From NCBI GenBank assembly GCA_013115125.1, contig JABANN010000282.1, positions 1-43,062 on the forward strand: a stretch of 43,062 bases of DNA, given 5' to 3'. The stretch is from Perkinsus olseni (Eukaryota > Perkinsozoa > Perkinsida). Under the pieces are notes generated by a model, which was given only the letters and a program-made list of their open reading frames with translations, ran no database searches and was not told the origin of the DNA. Shown piece by piece: positions 21,794-31,994 of this stretch (its first letter is position 1; each line of letters starts with the position of its first letter). A program made the position numbers and the translations under genes.

Positions 21794-22792
21794 AATGCTT
21801 CGGGGTTGACTGCGGCCGGTTTTCCGCGACAGCAGCCGCAACAGCAGACGCAGCAACAGACGGTAAGGGACTGTGGCATCGTCGTACGTTGAAGTAGGGC
21901 AGTGGTAGAGCAAGTATCTGTCTCGCGAAAGGTCGTGAGTTCCATTACCTGATGGGTATTATCGTCACTTTTCCACATTTTTCCAACTATCACCGTCATA
22001 TAGAAATCCATTTTCCCTTCATGTTTTTGTTTTCGACTCTCCTTTACTGTGTTCAGATCAGCCCTAGCGTCCAAGGCTTCAATCGCCCGCAGGCCTCAGC
22101 TACCACGCCTGCCACACCCACTAGCAACAACAATACCACTCCAATCGCTACTAATGCTGCATCAGTAGGCTGGAAGCGCTCTCTATGAATATGAGTCGCC
22201 ATTGTTAATCGTGCTTGGAGATTTTGCTTCATAACTGAGTGCTGTCTCCCGAGAGTGTTGGTAGCAACGATCGCCTGTTGAGCTTACGCCTGTGAAGTAA
22301 GCTTTCCCTTTGATTTTATATTGGCTAGTGCTGTTGTAAGAATGGTGCTCGTTCTGTTCGTTCCTTGTTCGTGCTCTCGGGTGGAAGGGGAACGATCGCT
22401 GTTGGTGGTTTTAGGGGAGCGCGGCACAGCAGGCGGCCTTGACGAAGAGGATCGCCGAGCTAATTAAGCGTCAGAGTGGGTTTGACGATACGGCTGAGTT
22501 AAGAGGCGGAGCGAAGTTTTTTAGGTGGCAATGTATCGTCTCAGTCGGCCATTGCGCAGCTGTTGGCTCACTTGCCGCAGCAACAGCAGCAACAACTTCA
22601 ACAGCTTCTGCAACAGCAGCAGCAGAAAAGTTACGGTGCGGGGACGACGACGCAGCAGGTAGAGGTCGTGTAGGGAGATCGCAGTTCATTCATCATTGTC
22701 TTAGCAATCGGTGATGCGAGCCATGAACGCCACGGCGGCAGCAGCACAACAACGTCAGCAACAGCAGCAGCAGCAGCAGCAGCGGTCTTTTG

Positions 22793-22843
<51 letters not shown>

Positions 22844-25800
22844 TTAGTTGTTGCCGGTGTGGTATTAGATTCCTGATGCTAGCGAGGCTTTGTTGATACA
22901 CCTCCAAATTTCCTACAGTAGTGGTTGTAGTAGTAGCGACTGTAGAAATGCAGGAAAAGTCGGGTGAACGATCAAATTATTGGGTGAACGATTATATTAT
23001 TGGGTGAACGTTTTAATTATTGGGTGAACGTTTTAATTATTGGGTGAACGTTTTAATTATTGGGTGAACTAGTATATTGTTGGGTGAACGATTGAATTAT
23101 TGGACTATATGGACGTTTGAGCGGATACCCGCCTTGAGCTGGATGCAGAGATGTGGCCCCTCTGTCGCTGTTATCGTCGTTGTTGCAGGTCAAGCTGTTC
23201 TGTCACAAACATCCGCGGCAAGCCCCTCGGTCGGGCTTTGTCCCTTTATTTCGACCTTTGGATGGTGCAAGTTCGGCGATAACTGCCAGTACTGTGCAGT
23301 GGCTAATTTCGTGGCGCGTGAGGGAGTTTGCGGCTGCTGCCAGGTTCATCCACGTCACAAACAATCGGGAGCCCCTTCGTCATCTCCCTCCGGCCATGGT
23401 CGCTCAGTTGCAACAACAACACTCGGCTCAGGTGAGCGTTGAGGAAATGCAAGAATTGCAAGATGAGCAAGTTTGTAAGGTATTATCGGGGCAAATCACA
23501 AGTAGCGCTGAACTGATGCAAGCCATCGCCAACACGGGAGTCGCTAAGCAGGCTCAGCAGTCTCAACCCGGTGCCACGTCTTCCACCTCACAATCGACGT
23601 TCCAAGCAGATACAACTGTAAGTGGATGGCGTTGAGGAAATGCAAGTGTTGGTAAGATGGACAAGATTTCGCAAATTTGTGGTAGGCGTCGGTGTCGTCG
23701 TCCTCGTCGTCTTCCTCGTCTGCTACACAGCAAGATCTGATCGCAGCCCAAATTGCGCACCAACAGGAGGGGGTCAGCATGGGTCCGAAGGCAAAGACCA
23801 TACCTTGTAAATTCAATTCTGCTGGAAAGTGAGAGAATCTTAGCTTGACCCTTCAAGCTACAAACATGAATCCTTCGAGGTGCGCGTACGGTTCGAGATG
23901 CGCTTATAATCATGGTGGAGAGTTGCCGGTGGGAGCGGCGACCGTTACTGGTGGCAGGCCGGCCAATCAGCCGACCGCGGCCGCGGTCCTGGCGGCCATG
24001 GCGAAGGAAACTCGGGTGGGCGGACGGGGAGGGCGAGAGAGGGTTCATGTGCTTCCTTCAGGTGCAGCAGAACGCTTCGTTGTTGAGCATCCCGCAGCAG
24101 CAGCAGCAGCAGCAGCAGGCTGGAAGGCAGTCGGCAGGTGAAGGGTCGGCGGTTGTGGATTTTGACTTAGTCGTAGCCTAGTGAAAAATTCGGAAAAGCA
24201 ATAATAGGGAAGTATGGTTTCTGAGAAGCGCGAGTATGTATCATGCTGAGGGACTTGAGGGCGCTTCACGAAGGTGTGGATGAGTGCGAAAGCTCACGAT
24301 GACGACTGAATTTCTCATTGATGAGGGAGAGTTATGGTATGAAAGTCCGAAGACAGACGCGTCGTATCATGAAGAATTATCCTTCAAAATTTCGTTACGA
24401 AGTGACGATGTCTTTCTGAGCTATCGTGATACAGGGACAGTCGGATAAAATATGAAATGGTGGAATTGTGTAGGTCCCGTGAGCACCAGCGTGAATCGCA
24501 GCTCGTCGGAGGGTCGTCGCCCAGTGGGGCTGTCGAGCAAAGAAGGGAGGAGTTTGGTCGGCAGTGATGTGGTGACTGCTGCCTGGTTGAAAGACCGTAA
24601 GAGATGGAATTGTTAGCGGAGCGAAGCTCACTGGGTTGATTGGCAGATCTCCCTGAACTGGATTTTGCGAGGAACGGTCAGCCACCGGCCCCTAGTGGTG
24701 GTGACACTGAGGTGGTGACAGCGACCGCGGCGGCTGCCCCGCCGACATCCCCTCCTCCGCCGGAGGCTCCGAAAGAAGAGGACGGGGAAGTTGAGCAGCA
24801 GGAGGAGGAGCAGCATGAGTCGGAGCCGAACGGCGAGGTAGCATGGTGACACGGTGGTGACACGAGGATGGGGTGGGATGGTTGGGTTCGATCCGATCTT
24901 ATGCGATGCGACATTTCGATATTTGGGCGATTTGTGGTATCCACCTGTTAAAAACTCGGCCGTAGTAGGCGAGTCTGTCAATAATATCACCATTGGTTGG
25001 CCTGAGCGCGCGGGCGCTCTTCGTCTGTCTTTTTTGCTGGTTATGATTGATTGAAGTTTACCTTGTGGTTCGTCGGAGCATTCCGTTTCCACCCGAACAA
25101 GTGGTGTCACTGAGCACTACCGGCGCATTAGCTCTTCCGCTGTGTGGCGAGCACTAGCGTCTTCCGGAGACTCGGAAATTGCTTGACCAGGCTTGGGATA
25201 CTTCGGGAATTTTTTCGCTTTCAGTCGAGTAATACAGTGGATTTTGGGGAGGTAGTTGTTGAAGAGCCGGTGAATACGAAGAACGAGGACGGTGGTATTG
25301 AATCCGCAGGCCCTCCTCCAGGTAAGTTGCAGGCGTATCTTAGGTTGAAGATGGTTCTTCATGAGTCAGGTTTAGGCTTCGCGCCCAAGACGGAATCTGG
25401 CTGAACGATTGATGAGTTTTTTCATACGCTTGCGATACATCGGTCTTAGTCGCTTCGCAGTGAGCAGGGATCGACTACCATCCCGTCTCCCTTGAAAGTC
25501 TGTCCGTCTTTTCAGTAGGAGGGACTATTGGTCGCCCTCATTCGACGTCTTACAGACTTTTGATAGTACTTTTTTCGTTAACACAACAGCTTCGGTATTC
25601 CAGCGTGCTGTTGAGTTCCCTAGTGTTAACCATGATGGCCGTTGCGTGGGAAACGATATTTTTCACTTGGTGCGCATTAATGAGTTGTGAGGCTAAGTAC
25701 AGTTAGTCGTGCCATGGAAAAAAGTCTGCGAAATTTGAACGTTTTTGGTTGTTTCTGTTCCTGACAAAGTCTGTCCGACACTAGGGCGGCTTGGGTCAGT

Positions 25801-25921
25801 GAGACGCCCTCGTCGAAACAGTAGCATTGATGAGCTTCTCGAACAGTTCCCGGCCATGATCAACGCCCTCAAGTCATCGATCCAGGAGTCCAGGACTTAC
25901 TATTTCGAGTACCGGGACTAG
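19766..25921 (+). CDS. CCCH zinc-finger RNA-binding protein with coiled coil and Gln/Ser/Gly-rich linkers (about 18-20 exons)
   Basis: Supported exons include 19766-19826, 19883-20220, 20717-20806, 20893-20996, 21044-21086, 21686-21862, 22057-22164, 22415-22475, 22525-22658, 22705-22842, 23149-23288, 23344-23617, 23686-23828, 23880-24015, 24062-24137, 24647-24837, one ending near 25320, and a last exon about 25785-25921. Most junctions hold frame. Order: acidic/Ser N-terminus, poly-Gly, coiled coil (MMNEMQEVVRQIMTAK; DDVKRQINQLRQLL), 11-Gly run, poly-Gln, poly-Ser, finger 1 (CPFISTFGWCKFGDNCQFIH, C-x8-C-x5-C-x3-H), linker, finger 2 (CKFNSAGKCAYGSRCAYNH, C-x7-C-x5-C-x3-H), Gln run, acidic Pro-rich stretch, and C-terminal helix IDELLEQFPAMINALKSS. 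CCCH pairs bind single-stranded RNA, so a role in mRNA fate is likely. The region 21126-21685 is incompletely resolved. Both fingers are split by introns. Confidence 0.85.
20440..20512 (+). repeat. Dispersed ~70-bp repeat, copy 2 (diverged)
   Basis: It keeps GCTACCAGGAG..., AAACTCGATCCTTGGAGG and CTCTCGAAATCC in the order seen in copy 1 (19402). It lies in the CCCH-gene intron after exon 2, downstream of a TCAGAATCGATTCTGA palindrome at about 20334. Confidence 0.45.
20807..20880 (-). repeat. tRNA-like remnant in CCCH-gene intron 3
   Basis: Read on the minus strand, the intron ends GGTCCACGGTTCGATCCCGGCAC (with GGTTCGATCCC a perfect B box). Upstream is CGACCGTATTTTCG..CGAAAGGTC, which resembles an anticodon arm. 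The T-stem pairs only 3 of 5 and no clean acceptor stem forms. The remnant begins exactly at the intron's GT donor. Confidence 0.5.
20997..21030 (+). repeat. Intron built largely from a tRNA-Ala-like 3' half
   Basis: The 47-nt intron 20997-21043 starts GTGAGAGGTCCCGGGTACGA and continues TTCC. AGAGGTCCCGGGT-CGATTCC is the usual variable-loop plus T-arm of a eukaryotic tRNA-Ala, here with one changed base in the T-loop. The flanking exons join in frame without it (…LLNI-R-CGQTTEQ…). Confidence 0.55.
21761..21793 (+). repeat. GGC microsatellite coding for 11 glycines
   Basis: Eleven uninterrupted GGC codons lie inside an exon of the CCCH gene. Pure codon repetition suggests recent slippage. Confidence 0.9.
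21890..21956 (+). repeat. tRNA-like remnant in a CCCH-gene intron
   Basis: GTAGGGCAGTGGTAGAGCA resembles the D-arm/A box of tRNA-Ala (TAGCTCAGTGGTAGAGC). It is followed by an arm-like GTATCTGTCTCGCGAAAGGTC and a weak B box (GTGAGTTCC). Degenerate; not a functional tRNA. Confidence 0.45.
22795..22842 (+). repeat. AGT microsatellite coding for poly-serine
   Basis: Sixteen AGT units follow a CAG-rich run (22767-22783) in the same exon of the CCCH gene. A GTTAGT at 22843 may be the donor that ends the exon. Confidence 0.85.
22962..23101 (+). repeat. 20-bp minisatellite, seven units, in a CCCH-gene intron
   Basis: Seven head-to-tail 20-bp units, each GGGTGAAC followed by a variable A/T-rich 12-mer (commonly GTTTTAATTATT). 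The three central units are identical. The array lies in the intron between the poly-Ser exon and the first zinc-finger exon (23149). Confidence 0.92.
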
Positions 25922-26561
25922 GATCTCAACGCTCAGTGGCCTTCACTCAGCGCTGAGACCCTAAACTCCTGCACTTACACTTACACAGTTTATAATCAGA
26001 AATGAATCGTCGTACTGATGGTGGGTGTGAGTGAAATATGTCCCGCGGGGCCCTTGATACCGTTGTGCCGGGGCGAATCCTACGCTGTGCGTGGATTCCG
26101 GGCAGCCGCTTATATTTGTTTTATTTCCGTCGTGCGAACTTTCATCCATCAACCATTTGGCATTACGCTTATTGAGCAACGCTCAACCGGGCCCGCATGC
26201 ACCCCTCCACAAATTCTTAGCACACATGGTGTGCAACTCATAATCCGTCGAAGAAGCCTAAGAGTCTCGCTCTGATACTTGAGAGTCATAGCTTTAATTC
26301 TAACACTATCACTAACCTTACAAGGCCTCAGACTCCCACTCCACGGCTACTCCCATTTACGCACTCGACGCACGCACTTAGAGACCTCCACGTAATCTTG
26401 GCATATTCCCGTCGGCTGATGCTGAGAATTCCAGAAATTCCGGAAAGCGGCGTACAGTCTGCGCTGGTTTGAGTACAGCGGAAATTTGGGTATTTGACGA
26501 TTACTTCACCGCTGGCACTTGTTTAGCCTACTTTTTGCGCAGTTTCTCTTTTCGCAGCATT
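25922..26561. other. Intergenic region, no feature recognised
   Basis: No convincing open frame. It separates the CCCH gene stop and the next plus-strand gene. Short frames on both strands near 25961-26275 oppose each other and show no motif. Confidence 0.4.
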
Positions 26562-29376
26562 ATGCTGCTGTTGTTGTCGTCGAAAATCAGAGCAACGAGT
26601 ACCCGTGGGTGGTCTCAGAAAATGCCCTTAGCGCGGATGAACTTCTCGACTCGTGCTGGCGCGGCCTCTGAAAAAGGTGCCCCTGCGGGCGTGGAAGAAG
26701 GCGAGGGATGGTACGATGACGGCTGTTAAGAGGCCGACGGGGAACACTTTTTGAGAATTTCATGAAAAATTTGGCGAAAAATCATGAGAAAATTTTTCCT
26801 CAATTGTGTTCCGTGAAATTTTCCGATGCGAATGCTGCACATGTTCGGATTAGAATTATCGAACCGGTGATCGATTTGGCCCGAGATTGAATAAGCTCAC
26901 TTCCTGCTCTCCGAAAGCGCTCGTGGGTTGTGTCATCGATATCATAGAGCGTCCCTCAGCAGGTGGCAACGGTTACCACTCCCGGGCAACTCCGTGATTT
27001 CTGAAATGGAGCCCCCAGAGCTGGAGTCACTGTGTGCTAAAGTACTCAAAGCAGCCCAGGGAAGAAAAGCTTCTGTGGATGAGGGTGAGGGCCTCGTCAA
27101 ATCGATTATTCATCTTTAATGGGGACGAGACACTTCAAACTTGGATCAACACTTGTCAACCTTGCCCGTGTATTATCGAACCTGGTTGTGATACTGTCAT
27201 TCTTGCATGGGATATTTTAGCCCCTTTCAAACTTGGACTTGACAGTGACATTCTCGGTGTTCGAAGAACTTGACATTTGTCAACTTGCTTGTGACATTGT
27301 CATTCTTGCCTGTTCACTGTCAAACTTGTACGGGAAATGCTTCGAATAGGTGTTATTGAGCTAACGTAGGAGAAAAATTTTCTTGGAAAATCAGCGGGAT
27401 CACGGCCGCGCTGTGAGCCCGTGCTCGCTGTAACTATGATCGGTAGAACGCACGTTCGTGTGAAAAAATCGTCAAAAAACGGAATTCTTCGTGTTGGTAC
27501 TGTAGTGACCCCATGGTTGGTGAACTCGACGTAGTAGGCGGAGAGTTTGATGGAACTCGTGTAGTTGTAGACTCATGATTACAAGCGTAAGGATATCTAG
27601 CTCAATGTAACACAATGAAGGGCGACAGTATCCGTGAAAATCAGAGAAGATACTATGATTAATAGACTGAAGAAATATTATACAAATAAGGGTAATACTA
27701 ACATAGTAAGGATAAGCTAATCATGAACGATATCGGAGGCATAACAGTGCGAAGTGTTTATACGTCAAACCTGATCTGCGTACTTGATGATGCCATCAGG
27801 AAACGCTTCGCGACTTTGCCAAAGTGAACAGGGGATCGTAAAGCGGTGGGTTTCTTACCAGGGAACGCTCTCTGGGCGCCGCTGCTGCAGGCCTTGTGCG
27901 GTGTCAGATTCAATCCTTGTGATTTTGTGTAAACGTTTCTGTGCGCTGTCACCGACGGAGATCTCGCTTCGACAAGCGTGTGGATTGCTGAACGCGATAT
28001 CATCTCTGGGTGAGTTGCCCGACGAGGCTGCATTCACGCGCGAACGGCTCGGGAAAGAGGCTTCATACCACCGGGGTTTCTCCTGCTTCTCAGCTCCCGA
28101 CGTTCCGGTTTCCGCGGAACTAAGACCAGCTGTGGCGAACTTGACCGAGATTATTGCCCAGGGTTGCCGAGGAAAGCATGATGTAGCGGAGGTTGTCGCT
28201 AAGTCACTTTGAACGTCCTTGTGATAGGGCAACACAACAGGCTTGCGTCTTGCGGACATAGCGATGTCCTTGCGCGCACTCAGCAGACTGAAGTTGAAGC
28301 AGAGTCCGACTTACAGCGACCTCCTACAGATGGCTGTGAGTGATGGGGAAGCGGTGTTCCAATTTTTGGGTGGCTCGAATGTTGTGCTACTTTCGCATTG
28401 CCATGATACGTGTCGAAGAGTCCATCGCTCTTCCGGTATAAGTCGTGATGGGCGATGATGTGTAGTGCGCGAATTTAGCTGAACCGTTGTAGAGTAGGCG
28501 GCCAGTGGAGGGTGCTGAGCATATACTGGGACAGAGCGAGCATTTTAGTATCGGACCGAGATGGTTCTGCTTCGTTGAAAGGCTTGGCGGAAGAGTGCCG
28601 GGGCTGTAATTTTGAATGATATCGCGGTATTAAGAAACATAGTTTGGACCATTGTGGAATAGACTAACAGTAGGGGTAGATATGCCCTTGCACAGACTTG
28701 GAATTTCACTACCGGATCGAGACGCTACATCCGGTAGTGGATTGACGTGCATGTAGTCGTTTATAAACCTGGACCATAGCATGCCTACCATTCTGGTAGT
28801 CTGGCAGTGTTGGGCTGCCTTGGTCTTGGGGGATTTGAGATCGCTGACGTTCGATAGATTCACTCGTCTGATGAAGGGTGGGATCCAGCATCGGTGGTGA
28901 CGCTGTTGTCGATGCTGGCGAGAGATGATTCGAAATCGCATACGAATCGGCGGCTTGGTAAGGTGAAGGATTAAGGCTTCGCAACTCAGGTGTTCGTGTC
29001 GTAAGATTATCGGCGTTTTTGTTTGAATTGTGGACAGCTGGGCGGAGCGAAGCGCTCTGTAGGCTAGGACCGCCAATTAAGCGGTCGTGAGCTTCCACGG
29101 CGAATCAGCTAGGGTGTTTGGCGTAAAGTTCCGGCCGAAATTCGTTTTATTGTGACCCCTGCAGGTGTAGCGATGGAAACTGGCTCGAATGCGGATGACA
29201 CTGCGATCCAAGGCAGACTTCTTCTTTCTGTGTTACAGACTGCGTCTTTGTCTCAGGGATGAAACTCAGCCACTGGTGTGCTCACAACGTTGATGCCTTC
29301 GATGCTGAGGGTCTCGTCAGCTGCGTTTATCTCGCCGCCAGAGCTGTGCCGCCGGAGCATGTTGACAGCCTGCTAA
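26562..29376 (+). CDS. Helical-repeat protein with possible mitochondrial presequence (HPR/RAP- or FASTK-like), spliced
   Basis: A start at 26562 opens MLLLLSSKIRATSTRGWSQK, rich in Arg/Ser and hydrophobic residues with no acids, like a mitochondrial presequence. Later segments read as amphipathic helix pairs: PPELESLCAKVLKAAQG (about 27007-27090), ICVLDDAIRKRFATLPK (27775-27828), SLRQACGLLNAISSLGELPD (27964-28025), RLADIAMSLRALSRLKLK (28244-28300) and GLVSCVYLAARAVPPEHVDS (29310-29370). The recurring pattern of about 35-residue helix pairs ending in LxxLxxL is what heptatricopeptide/FASTK-type organellar RNA-binding proteins look like. I did not find a RAP domain at the C-terminal side. Exon borders are only partly fixed (donors near 27829 and 28370). 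The gene could extend beyond 29376. Confidence 0.5.
27120..27340 (+). repeat. Degenerate tandem TTGTCAAC-type repeats in an intron
   Basis: CTTGTCAACCTTGC..TGTGATACTGTCATTCTTGC (about 27145-27208) recurs as TTGTCAACTTGC..TGTGACATTGTCATTCTTGC (about 27275-27309), and related scraps follow to 27335. It is intronic to the helical-repeat gene. Function unknown. Confidence 0.5.
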
Positions 29377-29397
29377 AGTGAGAATGGGGGGAGCGCC

Positions 29398-29516
29398 GGT
29401 GCACTATCTCGCTGCAGTAGGTGTAGTTGTAGAACACAACATTAGTAGATTGGGCTCATAGTGAACGAGATAGAGCAGATAGAAAGTGGGGTAGTCGAGG
29501 GAATGGGGTGATAATG
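29398..29516 (+). repeat. Dispersed ~120-bp repeat, copy A (copy B at 38766-38886)
   Basis: Both copies contain GCAC-ATCT-GCTG, then TGTAG--GTAGAAC-CAAC, GATTGGG-TCATAG-GAA (G in B), GAGATAG-GCAGATAGA-AGT and GTAGT-GAG. They are about 80% identical and in the same orientation. No coding frame, inverted ends or target duplication were recognised. Confidence 0.7.
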
Positions 29517-29775
29517 CGAAGCTAGTATGAGCACAGCTCGATTGTGTTATGTAGACAGTGCAGCGGTCTGCTGCGGGCTCACTCCTTCACGAAACGGAAA
29601 AATCACCGAACCGCGCCTCGTTGCGAGCGTAATCGGATATCACATGGTGAACTCTCCTAAGCGAGAGTCCTCATGTGATTCGGGCCGGCTGGGAGGGATG
29701 AAAATCAAAATTTTGTAGTTCAATCTTGAGCACATTTCCTCCGTCGCCTTCTCAACGGCTCCTGGAAATGGGTGT

Positions 29776-29900
29776 ATAGTCTGCTAGGCTTAACAGTTGA
29801 GCCTAGGCTAGGCTGCCTAGCAGACCCTGCTAGGCTGACAAAAGTGTCAGCAGACCCGCTGCTGACTAAGCTCAACTAACACTTGAGCCTCAACTGAAGT
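29776..29900. repeat. Nested inverted repeats (GTCTGCTAGGC...GCCTAGCAGAC)
   Basis: GTCTGCTAGGC near 29779 pairs perfectly with GCCTAGCAGAC near 29814. The interior repeats GCCTAGGCTAGGC, and related CAGCAGACCC/CTGCTAGGCTGAC and TTGAGCCTCAAC fragments follow. The whole stretch could fold into a multi-branched structure. No gene overlaps it. Confidence 0.6.
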
Positions 29901-30038
29901 GTTTCCTTCCATGAGGTATACATGCAGCCATCGTAAGTTGCTGTAGGGGACTAAGATGAGCCAACGAATTTGAGGTGGCGGATACAGACCTTTCATGAAA
30001 GTACAATAGCAGCTGGTGGTCTGGTGGAGTTTCCAGCG

Positions 30039-30082
30039 GCTCAAGTTACGGGGACAGCTCAAGTTACGGGGACAGCTCAAGT
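30039..30082 (+). repeat. 18-bp direct repeat, 2.4 copies
   Basis: GCTCAAGTTACGGGGACA is repeated exactly at 30039-30056 and 30057-30074, with a third start at 30075-30082. In one frame it spells A-Q-V-T-G-T twice, but coding status is not shown. Confidence 0.85.
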
Positions 30083-30861
30083 CACAATGGCGTCTCTACA
30101 CTGGGCGCAGAACATGTCGGTGATGAGCTCTTATTCGCAGTGTCCTTCAAGGAGGTTAGTTGTGGCAAGGGAAAACAGATTGGGCGTGAACCGGGAAGAC
30201 AAAAGTTCTGAATTCTCATCTGGAAATGGTCCAGTTTCGCGCCCTGAGAGCTCGGTCGATCCATATCCAGCTCAAATATAAAAGATACTCGATCTTCGGC
30301 CGAATCGTCAACCTGCTGACTGGCCCCAGTGAGAGATCATGTGATTATCGGGGATTAATGATTGGTGTTAAGCAATCACCAACATGCCTCACAAACCCGA
30401 ACTTAGCCAGACCCACAGTCTCGCTTCAATCAAAGATTACCTTGAGGAGTTGGCAGACGACTCATCCGAGATGAGCAACTAAGCCTTCTCAACGCGGGCC
30501 ATGTGGAGCATCCTAGCAGGTTTTGAACCGGGAAGTGGCTGCATGAGGCACAGAGCTCAGGGTTGAGTTGCATGCTCATCTGTTTTTAGTCGGACTGAGC
30601 CGGCGAAGGCGTTCGACTTTGAACTGACGCGCACGGGGTCGCCTTCTCAGAAGCAATAGTTGGGTTGGATTTAAGGTAGAGGCTGATCAGGGCTTGGTCA
30701 GAGAATGGAGCTCAATGCTGAAGGGCGGATTCTTCGAGCCCATCAGAGTAAAGACTCTACTTCCACGCCACAAGCAGTTGACATGCAGGACCTGCGCCGC
30801 GGGTTGTTTTAGGAACTTTTGAACAGCTCGAAGAGAAGGTGGCGGGTTTGTACTGCTTCGA

Positions 30862-30920
30862 AGGAGTGGAGATGAGAATGCCTGACTAGGGCCTACTCAG
30901 GTATTCTCATCTCCACTCCT
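30862..30920. repeat. Long inverted repeat 29+1+29 (two mismatches)
   Basis: Arms 30862-30890 and 30892-30920 pair at 27 of 29 positions around the single base G30891. The arms start AGGAGTGGAGATGAGAAT. No gene overlaps it. Confidence 0.88.
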
Positions 30921-31351
30921 CCTAGTCACTACGCGGAATAAGGCCAAATTGGGGGGAGCTCGCGGCCTACCCGCGGTGGGCAGCTGGTTGACTCTGAAGA
31001 TCAATTATGATTTGTATTTGAGCTGGGTGGAGGTCGACCGAGGTTACAGTTTTGGTCCAGAACTTCTGAAGGCAGAACGAGCCACTATTAGTGAATAGTC
31101 TCAGTGGTAGTTCGAGGCTCGAACTTCGAGCGATATGGCTCATCGAGCTCAGAACTGGCAGAACTCCTGGCCGCTTTTTCGCGCGCTCGAATCTGGAAGG
31201 GGATGAATGCTTGCGATCTTGCCGTTCTTCGAGCGCATCAGAGCCTCTCCTATCGGTGGAATTGAGCTGGGGAAAGAAAGCGAGTGTTCAGCGGCAGCAC
31301 ATTAGTGGACGCTAATTTCTGTTGACTGTTGGCTGGTCTTCAGTTCAACTC

Positions 31352-31994
31352 ATGGCCCGACAGATTTTCATACTCCGTCTTCTGGTCTACACTGCCTTAC
31401 GTGCATCGTTATCGTATGAAGCTGCTCTCCGCTCCAGACCTGTGGGCGCGGACACACAAAGCAGAAAGCTCATAACTTTTCATGACGACGAGGAAAGGAC
31501 TGAGGTGTGTCAGCGTCTTTTCGGGGACTGAATATCTCCGTCGCTCGATGCGCCCCGACTCCCTTTGCTCTGGCCGCTAGCAACTCCCTTTCCCAGACTG
31601 ACGTTGGATATGTCGAGCAGCCGGAAGATGGGCAGGTTCGGATTGTCGACTTCTCGCTGGTGAAATATCCAAACAAGTGGGAATTCTTGAAGAAACTGCT
31701 GTGCATCCTCGCGTTCTCAGGAACCGCTCGGGCATCACGTTCTTCGCGCTGTTTGATGAAGAAGCTTTGAGAAATTTCAATGATAACCACATGAGAGACT
31801 TCCGGAAGTTAGATCCCTCAAAGGGCGTGTCTGCAAGATCTGTCAAGATGCACTTGGAACGCCATTTGGGTTTTCTGCCTGCGGGAAAGTACACGAGGAA
31901 GTTCACTCCCAACAGCGAGCTCTACGCTGGAGCCGGGGCGAGAAGCTGGAGCCAGGAAGCGGTAGAGCCACAGGAAGGCGGGTCAACTGGCTAA
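31352..31994 (+). CDS. Secreted or membrane-targeted 168-residue protein of unknown family (three exons)
   Basis: Exons 31352-31504, 31597-31676 and 31721-31994 join exactly in frame (507 nt, 168 codons plus stop). Introns of 92 and 44 nt have GT-AG ends, the first with a strong pyrimidine tract (CTCCCTTTCCCAG). The start MARQIFILRLLVYTALRASLS is a typical signal peptide: basic residue, hydrophobic core, small residues. The mature part has an acidic segment (FHDDEERTE), then VRIVDFSLVKYPNK, SGITFFALFDEEALRNFND and HLGFLPAGKYTRKFT, and ends Gly/Glu-rich. There are no cysteine pairs beyond one, no membrane helix, and no domain I recognise. It may belong to a lineage-specific secreted family. 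A 20-nt alternative for intron 2 also keeps frame but is less likely. Confidence 0.65.

Noticed and set aside
20807-21956. Functional tRNA genes
   Set aside because: B-box and D-arm motifs are present, but acceptor and T-stems do not pair fully in any of them.
22962-23101. CRISPR-like array
   Set aside because: Units are contiguous 20-mers without unique spacers, in a eukaryotic intron. It is a minisatellite.
27855-28259. 134-codon minus-strand frame
   Set aside because: It overlaps the better supported plus-strand helical-repeat segments and carries no recognisable motif.
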